Positions 32,489 to 41,753 of a stretch of 64,000 nucleotides of DNA are shown here, one piece after another. The DNA comes from Endoryza sp044226045 (GTDB lineage: Bacteria; Bacteroidota; Bacteroidia; Chitinophagales; Chitinophagaceae), in assembly GCA_044226045.1 (NCBI GenBank), contig JBGAHR010000005.1:62001-126000 (forward strand), in the 5' to 3' direction. Both the position numbers and the translations under genes were made by a program. Numbering within the stretch: the first letter of the stretch is position 1; each line of letters starts with the position of its first letter. The notes under the pieces were generated by a model, which worked only from the letters and a program-made list of their open reading frames with translations, had not been told where the DNA came from and searched no databases.

Positions 32489-34549
32489 ATGTCAACTCAT
32501 CATAGAAAAGCATATCGTTTATTTGATCCTGCCCTGATCAACACGGCATTGAAAGCTTCGTTTACCAAATTGAACCCGGTGTTGATGATCAGAAACCCGG
32601 TGATGTTCACTGTGGAGATAGGCACGTTTGTCATGTTTGTTGTGGCAACCTATACAGTGGTTACCGGCAATACCTCACAGGGTCCGGTATGGTACAATGT
32701 AACCATCTTTTTAGTGTTACTATTAACTGTTCTCTTTGCCAACTTCGCAGAAGCCATTGCCGAAGCCAGGGGCAAAGCGCAGGCTGAAACGCTTCGTAAA
32801 ACAAGGCAGGACACACCCGCCAAATTGATCGTACCTGTGAATGGTACACTGGAGGAAGAAGTGCAGATCATTTCTTCCGCCCAATTGAAACTGCAGGACA
32901 GGTTTGTTTGTGAAGCCGGTGATATTATTCCGATGGATGGTGAAATCGTCGAGGGCATTGCCACTATCGATGAAAGCGCCATCACTGGTGAGTCTGCCCC
33001 GGTTATCCGGGAAGCCGGGGGTGATAAATCTTCGGTTACCGGTGGAACCAAAGTGCTGTCGGATCGCATTGTGGTGAGGGTAACAACTGCGCCGGGAGAA
33101 TCATTCCTCGATAAAATGATCGCATTGGTAGAAGGCGCCAACCGGCAGAAAACACCCAACGAAATCGCACTGACCATACTATTGGCTTCTTTTACCATCG
33201 TGTTTGTGATTGTATGCGTAACATTAAAACCGTTTGCGGATTACGCCCAGACACCTATTACCATCGCTGCCTTTATTTCACTGTTCGTTTGCCTGATACC
33301 GACCACTATTGGGGGATTGCTTAGCGCCATTGGTATTGCCGGTATGGACAGAGCCCTGCGGGCAAACGTAATTGCCAAAAGTGGTAAGGCCGTTGAAACC
33401 GCCGGTGATGTGGATACGTTGTTACTGGATAAAACAGGAACTATTACAATCGGCAACCGGAAAGCCACCCAGTTTTATCCTGCAAGCGGTGTAGCTGAAA
33501 AAGAATTTATTGAACTCGCTGCCATGAGCTCATTGGCTGATGAAACACCGGAAGGTAAATCTATTATTGAGCTGGCAGCCAACAAGGGGATTGCCCTGGA
33601 GAAAAAACAAAAAGACTGGCGATTCATACAATTCACAGCAGAAACGAGAAGCAGTGGGGTGGACCTTCCGGGCGGCCTCATGATTCGAAAAGGAGCACAG
33701 GATTCCATTAGGAAGCTGGTAGAGAAATCCGGTCACTCCTTTCCAAAAAAAACAGCCGAGCGGGTCACACTTATTGCCCAGAACGGAGGCACCCCCCTGG
33801 TGGTGTCTGCAAACAACGAGGTAAAAGGAGTGATTGAATTGCAGGATATCATCAAGCCTGGTATCCAGGAGCGATTCGAACGTCTTCGGAAAATGGGTGT
33901 GAAAACCGTGATGGTTACGGGCGATAATCCGCTGACTGCAAAATACATTGCTGAAAAGGCAGGGGTGGATGATTTCATAGCAGAAGCTACTCCTGAAGAC
34001 AAAATGAATTATATAAGAAGAGAGCAACAGGGGGGTAAACTCGTTGCCATGATGGGAGATGGAACCAATGATGCGCCCGCCCTCGCACAGGCAGATGTAG
34101 GCGTAGCCATGAATAGTGGTACGCAGGCAGCCAAAGAAGCCAGCAATATGGTGGACATGGATAATGACCCTACCAAACTGATTGAAGTGGTTGAAATCGG
34201 CAAACAATTGCTGATCACCCGAGGTACTTTGACCACCTTCTCCATTGCCAATGATGTGGCCAAGTACTTCGCTATAGTACCTGCATTGTTTATTGCCTCT
34301 ATTCCGGCGCTTCAGCATCTGAATATTATGAACCTGAAGAGTCCCGAATCAGCGATTCTCTCGGCCGTTATATTTAATGCCATCATCATTCCCATTCTCA
34401 TTCCATTGGCTCTAAAAGGAGTGCAATACAAACCCATTGGTGCATCGGCCTTGCTCAGACGAAACCTGCTGATCTATGGACTGGGCGGAATTATCGTACC
34501 CTTCATCGGAATAAAACTGATAGACCTGTTCATTGCTTTATTTATCTAA
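32489..34549 (+). CDS. kdpB: Potassium-transporting ATPase ATP-binding subunit KdpB
   Basis: P-type ATPase (type IA) that hydrolyses ATP for the Kdp pump. It is 686 residues. The TGES dephosphorylation loop is near residue 167, and the phosphorylated Asp is in DKTGTITIGN near residue 314. MVTGDNPLTAKYIA and GDGTNDAPALAQADVGVAMN mark the hinge and P-domain. Kdp-type membrane residues are seen in FISLFVCLIPTTIGGLLSA. It is normal length, with no sign of damage. Confidence 0.97.
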   Translation: MSTHHRKAYRLFDPALINTALKASFTKLNPVLMIRNPVMFTVEIGTFVMFVVATYTVVTGNTSQGPVWYNVTIFLVLLLTVLFANFAEAIAEARGKAQAETLRKTRQDTPAKLIVPVNGTLEEEVQIISSAQLKLQDRFVCEAGDIIPMDGEIVEGIATIDESAITGESAPVIREAGGDKSSVTGGTKVLSDRIVVRVTTAPGESFLDKMIALVEGANRQKTPNEIALTILLASFTIVFVIVCVTLKPFADYAQTPITIAAFISLFVCLIPTTIGGLLSAIGIAGMDRALRANVIAKSGKAVETAGDVDTLLLDKTGTITIGNRKATQFYPASGVAEKEFIELAAMSSLADETPEGKSIIELAANKGIALEKKQKDWRFIQFTAETRSSGVDLPGGLMIRKGAQDSIRKLVEKSGHSFPKKTAERVTLIAQNGGTPLVVSANNEVKGVIELQDIIKPGIQERFERLRKMGVKTVMVTGDNPLTAKYIAEKAGVDDFIAEATPEDKMNYIRREQQGGKLVAMMGDGTNDAPALAQADVGVAMNSGTQAAKEASNMVDMDNDPTKLIEVVEIGKQLLITRGTLTTFSIANDVAKYFAIVPALFIASIPALQHLNIMNLKSPESAILSAVIFNAIIIPILIPLALKGVQYKPIGASALLRRNLLIYGLGGIIVPFIGIKLIDLFIALFI

Positions 34550-34559
34550 ACAACCTCAC

Positions 34560-35111
34560 ATGAAAAAACATCTTCTTCCTTCTATAAAATTAACTGTCGT
34601 TCTGATCCTGTTGATCTGTGTGCTTTATTTCCTGCTGGTAGCCGGTATTGGCAGGTTCTCCAGGGGTTCCGGAGACGGAGTTACACTCGAAGTAAAAGGG
34701 AAAAAAGCAGGATACCAGTTAATTGGTCAGCGATTCACCGAGGATAAATACTTTTGGGGCAGGCCGTCGGCTGTTGACTATAATGCTGCGGGCTCCGGAG
34801 GAAGTAATAAAGCAACCACCAACCCCGAATACCTGAAGCTCGTTCAAACCCGGATCGATAGTTTCCTTGTACATAATCCTACTATTAAAAAGGAACAGAT
34901 TCCGGCAGAGCTGGTTACCGCCTCCGGAAGTGGACTGGATCCGCATATTTCGCCCGAAGCGGCCTACATTCAGGTGGATCGGGTTGCAAAAGCTCGTGGG
35001 ATTGATCCCTCTGTGCTAAAAAAACTCATCGAAGAACATACTCAAAAAGTGACGCTTGGTCCCGATGTGGTAAATGTGCTTGAACTCAATATTTCTCTGG
35101 ATTCACAGTAA
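34560..35111 (+). CDS. kdpC: Potassium-transporting ATPase subunit KdpC
   Basis: Single-span subunit of 183 residues that raises nucleotide affinity of KdpB. After one membrane segment (KLTVVLILLICVLYFLLVAG) come the family motifs GQRFTEDKYFWGRPSAVDYN and SGLDPHISPEAAYIQVDRVA. The ATG at 34560 is used; an in-frame start 27 bp earlier would overlap kdpB and adds no family residues. Confidence 0.95.
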   Translation: MKKHLLPSIKLTVVLILLICVLYFLLVAGIGRFSRGSGDGVTLEVKGKKAGYQLIGQRFTEDKYFWGRPSAVDYNAAGSGGSNKATTNPEYLKLVQTRIDSFLVHNPTIKKEQIPAELVTASGSGLDPHISPEAAYIQVDRVAKARGIDPSVLKKLIEEHTQKVTLGPDVVNVLELNISLDSQ

Positions 35112-35135
35112 AAGAATGAACAAATTTGACTAGTT

Positions 35136-36221
35136 ATGAAAAAGATCTTCTTCACTATAGTTCTATTCACTTCAATTAAAGCCGTTAGCCAGGACAGCAG
35201 CCAGGTTGACAAAAAAGCCGAAGCCTCTTTTCAGGTCTCAGGTTATGCAGAAGCCTATTATAGCTATGATTTTGGAAAACCGGTTGACAACAACAAGCCT
35301 TCCTTTGTGTACAGCCATAACCGGCACAATGAATTCAATATAAACCTGGCTTTTATAAAGGCGGCTTACTCCAATGAGAGAGTAAGAGCCAATATTGCCC
35401 TGGCCGCAGGAACGTATATGAACGCAAACTACTCTGCAGAACCGGGCGTGTTAAAAAATATTTTCGAAGCCAATGCCGGTGTAAAACTAAGCGCACGAAA
35501 GAATCTGTGGTTGGATATCGGAATTCTGCCTTCACATATCGGCTTTGAAAGCGCCATTGGGAAAGATAACTGGACGCTTACCCGAAGCATGGTAGCCGAC
35601 AATTCACCGTATTTTGAAAGTGGTGCACGGTTATCGTATGCTACCGATAACGGCAGATGGCAGGTATCAGTACTGGCCCTGAATGGCTGGCAAAGAATTA
35701 CCCGGGTTTCCGGTAATTCACTGATGAGCTGGGGATCCCAGTTTACCTTCAAGCCCAGCGCAAACCTGACGATTAACTATAGCAATTTTGCCGGAACCGA
35801 TAAACCCGATTCCATCCGGGCCTGGCGAATCTATCATAACCTTTATGCTACCTGGCAAATCAGTGAAAAAGTTGGGTTAATTACCGGCTTTGATATTGGC
35901 TCCGAGCAAAAAAGCAAGGGATCCAGCAAATACAATACCTGGTATGCCCCTGTGGCTATCCTGCGAATTACACCGTCTTCGGAATGGGCATTCGCATTAC
36001 GGGGAGAATATTTCAACGACAAAAATGGCGTAGTCATTTCCGGTGGGCAATTTGAAACGACCGGACTATCTGCCACAGCCGACTATTTCATCTTCAAGAA
36101 TGCCGTTTTGCGAGCAGAAGCCAAATCATACAGCGGAAAAAATGACTGGTTCGTAGACAGTAATGGGAAGCCGTCCGGTAATAATCATTCTCTAAGTTTC
36201 GCATTGGCGGTGTGGTTCTGA
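35136..36221 (+). CDS. Outer-membrane porin of the BBP2/OmpL type in the kdp operon
   Basis: Exported barrel protein of 361 residues with a signal peptide (IVLFTSIKAVSQ). The body fits the putative beta-barrel porin-2 group: FQVSGYAEAYYSYDFGKP at the start, NEFNINLAFIKAAYSN, and a final strand ending FALAVWF. It lies between kdpC and the KdpD module with 24-bp gaps, so it is very likely co-transcribed. It probably provides an outer-membrane path for K+ or another ion when Kdp is induced; this is inferred from position. Confidence 0.82.
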   Translation: MKKIFFTIVLFTSIKAVSQDSSQVDKKAEASFQVSGYAEAYYSYDFGKPVDNNKPSFVYSHNRHNEFNINLAFIKAAYSNERVRANIALAAGTYMNANYSAEPGVLKNIFEANAGVKLSARKNLWLDIGILPSHIGFESAIGKDNWTLTRSMVADNSPYFESGARLSYATDNGRWQVSVLALNGWQRITRVSGNSLMSWGSQFTFKPSANLTINYSNFAGTDKPDSIRAWRIYHNLYATWQISEKVGLITGFDIGSEQKSKGSSKYNTWYAPVAILRITPSSEWAFALRGEYFNDKNGVVISGGQFETTGLSATADYFIFKNAVLRAEAKSYSGKNDWFVDSNGKPSGNNHSLSFALAVWF

Positions 36222-36245
36222 TAAAAAACAAAATCAAAATGATTC

Positions 36246-37382
36246 ATGTCAGCAGACTCTTTCGATAGCGCCGAAGACTGGTTAAAGAAAGTGCAGCCCA
36301 GTGTTAGTACCAAGGGTCGTTTGAAGATCTATGTGGGCATGAGTGCCGGTGTAGGTAAAACCTACCGTATGCTGCGGGAAGCGCATGATCTGCTAAAAAA
36401 AGGAATGAATGTAAAGATCGGTTATGTGGAAACGCATGGAAGGATAGAAACAGCAGAGCTGTTGGAAGGGTTACCGGTGATACCCAGACGGGAAGTGTTC
36501 TACAAAGGAAAGAAGCTCGATGAGCTGGACGTACAAGCGATCCTGCTCCTTCATCCCGAAGTAGTGATCATCGACGAACTGGCACATACCAACATACCCG
36601 GAAGTAAAAACGAAAAAAGATGGCAGGATGTGATGGAGGTACTGGAAGCAGGTATTGATGTCATTACGGCTGTCAATATTCAGCATATTGAAAGCATCAA
36701 TGAAGACGTCAGGCAGATCACCGGGGTGGAAGTGAAAGAACGCATTCCGGATAAAGTGCTGCAGGTAGCCGATGAAGTGGTTAATATCGACCTGACGGCA
36801 GACGAGTTGATCAGCCGCTTAAAAGAGGGAAAAATATACGATCATAGCAAGGTTCAGCAGGCCCTTACCAACTTTTTCCAACCCGAAAAGATTCTGCAAC
36901 TACGCGAACTGGCGCTAAAAGAAGTGGCCGGGCAGGTGGAAAGGAAAGTGGATTATTCCATCGACTACCAGAAAAATCCGTACCGCCACGAAAGATTTCT
37001 GGCCTGCATTTCTTCCAATGCCGAAATTGCCCAGCGTATTATTCGTAAAACCGCCCGACTGGCCTCTTACTATAACAGTCAATGGTATGTTTTGTATGTT
37101 CAGACAGCAAAAGAATCCACCGATCGGATACCACTCGACAAACAGCGACATCTGATCAACAATTTCAAAAATGCTACTGAACTGGGCGCCGAGGTGATAC
37201 AAAGGAAAGAAGAAAACATTGCCCAGGCCATCCTGGAAATGATACAGGAAAAGCAAATTACCACCCTCTGTATTGGAAAACCTCATATAGCTTTGTGGCA
37301 ACTGATGCTTAAAACTAGTATGTTTAACCAGTTGCTGAAGGCTGTTTCCAAAACCGACGTGGATATCGTTATATTGTCATAG
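36246..37382 (+). CDS. kdpD: KdpD sensor module without histidine kinase (KdpD-Usp)
   Basis: 378 residues corresponding to the cytosolic N-terminal part of KdpD. The KdpD domain has a Walker A loop, GMSAGVGKT (residues 31-39), and VVIIDELAHTNIPGS as the Walker B region. A Usp-like domain fills about 240-378. The four membrane spans and the HisKA/HATPase parts of full KdpD are absent, and the protein ends at a normal stop. The next gene, 15 bp on, encodes a separate kinase, so the sensor seems to be split into two proteins. Full KdpD is about 900 residues. Confidence 0.9.
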   Translation: MSADSFDSAEDWLKKVQPSVSTKGRLKIYVGMSAGVGKTYRMLREAHDLLKKGMNVKIGYVETHGRIETAELLEGLPVIPRREVFYKGKKLDELDVQAILLLHPEVVIIDELAHTNIPGSKNEKRWQDVMEVLEAGIDVITAVNIQHIESINEDVRQITGVEVKERIPDKVLQVADEVVNIDLTADELISRLKEGKIYDHSKVQQALTNFFQPEKILQLRELALKEVAGQVERKVDYSIDYQKNPYRHERFLACISSNAEIAQRIIRKTARLASYYNSQWYVLYVQTAKESTDRIPLDKQRHLINNFKNATELGAEVIQRKEENIAQAILEMIQEKQITTLCIGKPHIALWQLMLKTSMFNQLLKAVSKTDVDIVILS

Positions 37383-37397
37383 TAAATTTATCGATCA

Positions 37398-39089
37398 ATG
37401 CCGTTGAGCATTAAGTACAAAATCAGGTTCGGAACTATTTTTCTTTTCCTGCTCGCGTTGTTGTCGGGCGGGTTGAGTATTTTTTACCTGGCCTCTTTAC
37501 GTAAGGATTCGAGAAATATCCTGAAAGCCAATTACGAATCCCTTCAGTTTTGCCATGAGATGCAAAGAGACCTCGACAGCATCACCCATCAACAACCGCA
37601 GTTTATCGATTCTTTCGAGATAGAACTGGCCCGTCAGGAAATGAACATTACGGAGCCTGGAGAGCAACAGGCTACCATTGAGCTCCGGCAACAATTCGAG
37701 TTGTTGAAAAAAGGAGACCGGTCGGAATTGGTCAGCCTTTCTATAGACAACCTCCTTCATCGTATTCTGCTACTGAATATGACAGCTATCAAGGATAAAA
37801 ATGAAAAGACCGAGACTGCCTCGGAAGAAGCCATGACTTTCCTGATTACTGCCGTGGCATTCATATTTATAGTCGGGCTGACGTTTACTTACAATTTTCC
37901 TTTTATTATTACCACCCCCATTCAGAAGCTGACCGAAGGTATCAGAGCCATCTCACAAAAGAAGTATGCCCATCGTGTTCATATCGAATCCAAAGACGAA
38001 TTCGGCCAGCTTGCCAGATCTTTCAACGAAATGGCCGAGCGGCTGGAATATTTTGAGAACAGCAACCTGAACAAAATTCTCTTTGAGAAAAGCAGGGCAG
38101 AAGCCGTAATCAACAGTCTCAAAGATGCCAGCATTGGCATCGACAGGGATAATAAAATCCTGTTTGCCAATTCGCAGGCGATGCAATTGCTGGGTGTGAA
38201 GGCCGCCGATATCGTAGGACAATCCGTGGAAAGCTTTAGTCAGCGCAATGATCTTTTCCGGTTCCTGACCGAACAGGAGAGCTCTGCACCATTCAAGATA
38301 GTGGTGGAGGGCAGGGAAAACTACTTTACCCGTGAGGTCGTTGAAGTGGAGCAGGGAGAGTCAAAAAGCAAGGTAATCGTCATCAAAAACATTACCACTT
38401 TTAAAGAACTCGATGTTGCCAAAACACATTTCATCGCAACCATTTCACATGAACTGAAAACGCCCCTGGCATCTTCAGATTTCAGCTTGAAGCTGCTCGA
38501 GGATGAAAGAATCGGGCAACTTAGTCCTGAACAAAAGGAATTGGTGCAGCACATCAAACAGGATAACCAGAGAATCCTGAAAATATTAAGTGAGTTGCTG
38601 AATATGTCGCAGGTTGAAGCCGGCAGGATACAATTGAAAGTTCAGAAAGTGTCGCCTTCATTCATAGTAAATGCCGCATTGGAAACAGTTGGCGCCGTGG
38701 CAAAGGAAAAGGGTTTGCAGATCAAAGAGGTCATTGAACCGGGTTTACCGGATTTACTGGCCGATGCCGAGAAAACAAGCTGGGTGCTCAATAATCTGCT
38801 GACCAATGCGATCCGCTATTCACCGACCGATGGGGAAGTTTTGATAACCGCGAAGAATACAGGCGACTCGATCGAATTCACCGTAACCGATCACGGCCCC
38901 GGAATTGCAGAGGAGTACCAGGAAAAAATATTTGATCGTTATTTCCAGGTGCCGGGTTCCCGTTCGAAAGGAAGCGGCCTGGGGCTGGCTATTTCCAAGG
39001 AGTTTATTGAAGCGCAGGGTGGCATGATCTGGGTGAAAAGTAAATTGGGGGAAGGAAGCCTTTTCGGATTTAGGCTACCGATGCAGTAA
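37398..39089 (+). CDS. Membrane histidine kinase (HAMP-PAS-HisKA-HATPase) of the kdp locus
   Basis: 563-residue sensor kinase with two membrane spans (about 8-28 and 147-172) around a periplasmic helical sensor, then HAMP (about 172-225), PAS (about 235-335), HisKA with the phosphorylated His in SHELKTPL (near 352) and HATPase (NNLLTNAIRYSP, DHGPGIAEEY, GSGLGLAIS). It should receive the KdpD-module signal or its own periplasmic signal and pass phosphate to the NtrC-type regulator 104 bp downstream. The partnership is inferred from order and spacing. Confidence 0.9.
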   Translation: MPLSIKYKIRFGTIFLFLLALLSGGLSIFYLASLRKDSRNILKANYESLQFCHEMQRDLDSITHQQPQFIDSFEIELARQEMNITEPGEQQATIELRQQFELLKKGDRSELVSLSIDNLLHRILLLNMTAIKDKNEKTETASEEAMTFLITAVAFIFIVGLTFTYNFPFIITTPIQKLTEGIRAISQKKYAHRVHIESKDEFGQLARSFNEMAERLEYFENSNLNKILFEKSRAEAVINSLKDASIGIDRDNKILFANSQAMQLLGVKAADIVGQSVESFSQRNDLFRFLTEQESSAPFKIVVEGRENYFTREVVEVEQGESKSKVIVIKNITTFKELDVAKTHFIATISHELKTPLASSDFSLKLLEDERIGQLSPEQKELVQHIKQDNQRILKILSELLNMSQVEAGRIQLKVQKVSPSFIVNAALETVGAVAKEKGLQIKEVIEPGLPDLLADAEKTSWVLNNLLTNAIRYSPTDGEVLITAKNTGDSIEFTVTDHGPGIAEEYQEKIFDRYFQVPGSRSKGSGLGLAISKEFIEAQGGMIWVKSKLGEGSLFGFRLPMQ

Positions 39090-39192
39090 ACAAGATAATG
39101 AAGACAGTTGTTTCACCCGCCGGGCATTCCGAAAGTATTTACCTTCGTTTGGATTTTTAAAGGTTTAATTTTACTCAACGATCTTACTTTTC

Positions 39193-40524
39193 ATGCAAGC
39201 AAGTGTGCTGATCATAGATGACGAAGAACCCCTCAGAAAATTATTGGGAAGAATTATTTCGCTTGAAGGATTCACGGTGTGGCAGGCCGGCAATCTCAAA
39301 GAAGGATTGGCTATGCTGCAACAAAAACCCGTTGATGTAATCCTGTGCGACGTAAAATTGCCAGATGGAAATGGGGTTGATTTCGTAAAGGTTCTGCATG
39401 AACAATTCCCGTTGACAGAAAGCATTCTGCTGACCGCATACGGAAACATACCGGATGGAGTGCAGGCGATCAAAAACGGGGCTTTTGATTATATCACCAA
39501 GGCCAATGACAATGATCGGATCATTCCCCTGTTAAACCAGGCGGTTGAAAAGGTGAAGCAAAAAAAACTGGCATCCGTAAAGATCCAGGACAAGCCCGCA
39601 GCCGGATTCGAAGCTATTTTAGGGAGCAGTGCTGCCATATTGGAAGCAACTGAGTATGCCCGAAAGATTGCCGCTACTGATTCAACTGTTTTGCTGCTGG
39701 GTGAAACCGGCACCGGAAAGGAAATTTTTGCCAATGCGATTCATGCAGCAGGTAAAAGAAGCGGGAAACACTTTGTGGCCATTAATTGCAGCGCCTTTCC
39801 GAAAGATCTGCTCGAAGGAGAATTGTTTGGTCATAAGGCAGGGGCATTTACTGGCGCTTCCAAGGATAAAAAAGGTTTGCTGGAACAGGCTGATGAAGGC
39901 ACGCTTTTCCTGGATGAGATTGGCGAAATGAATATTACCCTGCAAGCCAAGTTGCTCCGGGTTTTGGAGAATGGAGAATTTATCAAACTCGGCGATACCA
40001 AGACCAGCAAAGTAAATGTAAGGCTCATTGCCGCTACTCACCGCAATCTTACTGACCTTATCAGCCAGGGATTGTTCAGGGAAGATCTTTATTACAGGTT
40101 AAACGTGTTTACCATTCATTTGCCTGCCCTCAGAGAAAGAGCTGCTGATATCCCGGAGCTGGCTCGTCATTTCCTGGATCAGTTTGCCAAAAAAGAGCAG
40201 AGAGTCCCTAATCGCCTGTCAAAAGAAGCCCTTGGTTTACTGCAACAATACCCCTGGAAAGGAAATATAAGGGAACTAAAGAATGTATTGGAAAGAGCTT
40301 GTGTGCTGGCCAGCCAGGAAATGATCGAAGCTGCCGACCTGCCGTTTGAGATACAACAAAACCAGGGAAATGCGTCCGGTCTATCCCTGGCATCCGTTGA
40401 GAAATCACATATTCAGAAAGTGTTACAGTACACCAAAGGCAATAAAACAAAGGCCGCCGAATGGCTTGGGATCGGTTTGACAACACTCTATCGCAAACTG
40501 GAGGAATATCATATCAAATCCTGA
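39193..40524 (+). CDS. NtrC-family sigma-54-dependent response regulator
   Basis: 443-residue activator: receiver domain (phospho-Asp 53 in VILCDVKLPDGNG), AAA+ domain (Walker A GETGTGKE at about 170-177; sigma-54 contact loop GAFTGA at about 217-222; LFLDEIGEM Walker B), and a Fis-type helix-turn-helix at the end (KTKAAEWLGIGLTTLYRKLE). All catalytic motifs are intact. It holds the place where an OmpR-type KdpE is found in Proteobacteria, so kdp transcription here probably needs sigma-54. Its target promoter was not found by eye. Confidence 0.93.
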   Translation: MQASVLIIDDEEPLRKLLGRIISLEGFTVWQAGNLKEGLAMLQQKPVDVILCDVKLPDGNGVDFVKVLHEQFPLTESILLTAYGNIPDGVQAIKNGAFDYITKANDNDRIIPLLNQAVEKVKQKKLASVKIQDKPAAGFEAILGSSAAILEATEYARKIAATDSTVLLLGETGTGKEIFANAIHAAGKRSGKHFVAINCSAFPKDLLEGELFGHKAGAFTGASKDKKGLLEQADEGTLFLDEIGEMNITLQAKLLRVLENGEFIKLGDTKTSKVNVRLIAATHRNLTDLISQGLFREDLYYRLNVFTIHLPALRERAADIPELARHFLDQFAKKEQRVPNRLSKEALGLLQQYPWKGNIRELKNVLERACVLASQEMIEAADLPFEIQQNQGNASGLSLASVEKSHIQKVLQYTKGNKTKAAEWLGIGLTTLYRKLEEYHIKS

Positions 40525-40567
40525 TCAAAAAACAGCGAGAATAACTTTCGCCGGAAGGCGAATTAAT

Positions 40568-40575
40568 TACCTTTG
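40568..40575 (+). promoter_or_regulatory. -7 box of pcm
   Basis: TACCTTTG fits TAnnTTTG and ends 7 bp before the pcm ATG. A small TTCGCC/GGCGAA hairpin (40547-40562) lies just upstream, over the -33 region. Confidence 0.5.
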
Positions 40576-40582
40576 TGTCGCT

Positions 40583-41239
40583 ATGAGAACTTACGAGGAT
40601 ACATACAGACACAAAGGATTGAGAAAACAGTTGGTAGATACGCTCCGAGAAAAAGGTATCACCGACGAAAGAATCCTCGACGCAATCAATTCCATCCCCA
40701 GGCATTACTTTCTGGATTCTGCCTTCGATAAGGTGGCCTACGAAGACAAAGCCTTTCCAATTGCCGAAGGCCAAACCATCTCCCAACCATATACAGTTGC
40801 TTACCAGACTCAGCTCCTGGATATAAAACCATTTGAAAAAGTACTGGAGATAGGAACGGGTAGTGGCTATCAATCAATCGTTCTGGCAATTCTTGGAGCA
40901 CAGGTTTATACCATCGAGCGTCAGAAAAAACTGTTTGATCAGCATCGGGAGTTTGTGCTGAGATCAAAATATCCCACCATTAAATACTTTTATGGTGACG
41001 GGTATGAAGGTCTCCCCAATTTCGCCCCATTCGACAAAGTACTGGTTACTGCCGCGGCGCCCTATATTCCACCCAAACTGATCGATCAGTTGAAAACAGG
41101 TGGTAAAATGGTAATACCGGTAGGTGAGGGAGAAGTGCAACGAATGTTGCGATTGACCAAACAGCCCGATGGTTCCTATACCGAGGAATTGTTTGATCGT
41201 TTTTCTTTTGTACCCATGCTGGAAGGCAGAAACCAATAA
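40583..41239 (+). CDS. pcm: Protein-L-isoaspartate O-methyltransferase
   Basis: SAM-dependent enzyme that methylates isoaspartyl residues and so starts their repair in aged proteins. It is 218 residues. The family N-terminus (ERILDAINSIPRHYFLD) and AEGQTISQPYTVAYQ substrate region are followed by SAM motif I, VLEIGTGSGYQS (about 87-98), and VTAAAPYIPPKLIDQL. It is followed by a phosphoribosyltransferase gene after 17 bp. The short leader is noted under its promoter. Confidence 0.95.
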   Translation: MRTYEDTYRHKGLRKQLVDTLREKGITDERILDAINSIPRHYFLDSAFDKVAYEDKAFPIAEGQTISQPYTVAYQTQLLDIKPFEKVLEIGTGSGYQSIVLAILGAQVYTIERQKKLFDQHREFVLRSKYPTIKYFYGDGYEGLPNFAPFDKVLVTAAAPYIPPKLIDQLKTGGKMVIPVGEGEVQRMLRLTKQPDGSYTEELFDRFSFVPMLEGRNQ

Positions 41240-41256
41240 AACCAAAGCAGCTTATC

Positions 41257-41748
41257 ATGAGAAATTATATCCTGGAAGCAGAGGCGGTAACCAGAAAACT
41301 GGAAAGAATGGCCTATGAAATTCTGGAGCAGAATATGGACGAAAAGGAAATTATCCTGGCAGGTATCAGGGTAAGCGGAAGCGTGGTAGCCAAAAACATA
41401 CAGGATCTATTACAGAAGATCAGCCCGATCAAAACAACGCTGCTCACCATTGACCTCGACAAAAAGCATCCCCGGGAAGTGAACTTAAGCCAGAACCTCG
41501 ATTTTAATGATAAAGTGATTATTGTTATAGATGATGTGGCGAATAGTGGCAAAACCATGCTTTATGCGATGAAGCCATTCCTGCAATTTCATCCAAGGAA
41601 AATTCAAACCCTGGCCCTGGTTGAAAGAACCCATAAAACATTCCCGGTATCCACGGATTTTACCGGGCTGTCCATTGCAACCACATTACAAGAACACATA
41701 TACGTAGAAGTTGACGGAGAGAAGGTTACTGGCGCTTACCTGGAATAA
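41257..41748 (+). CDS. PyrR-like phosphoribosyltransferase
   Basis: 163-residue type I phosphoribosyltransferase. The PRPP-binding loop is VIIVIDDVANSGKT (about 87-100). LALVERTHKTFPVSTDFTGL and the following LQEHIYVEV match the C-terminal pattern of PyrR, the uracil phosphoribosyltransferase and pyr regulator. There is no pyrimidine gene nearby and no attenuator visible, so a regulatory role is uncertain and the symbol is withheld. Probably co-transcribed with pcm. Confidence 0.8.
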   Translation: MRNYILEAEAVTRKLERMAYEILEQNMDEKEIILAGIRVSGSVVAKNIQDLLQKISPIKTTLLTIDLDKKHPREVNLSQNLDFNDKVIIVIDDVANSGKTMLYAMKPFLQFHPRKIQTLALVERTHKTFPVSTDFTGLSIATTLQEHIYVEVDGEKVTGAYLE

Positions 41749-41753
41749 AATCA

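Noticed and set aside
33530..34318. 262-residue minus-strand open frame inside kdpB
   Set aside because: Antisense shadow of a highly conserved P-type ATPase, with Cys- and His-rich composition typical of such shadows.
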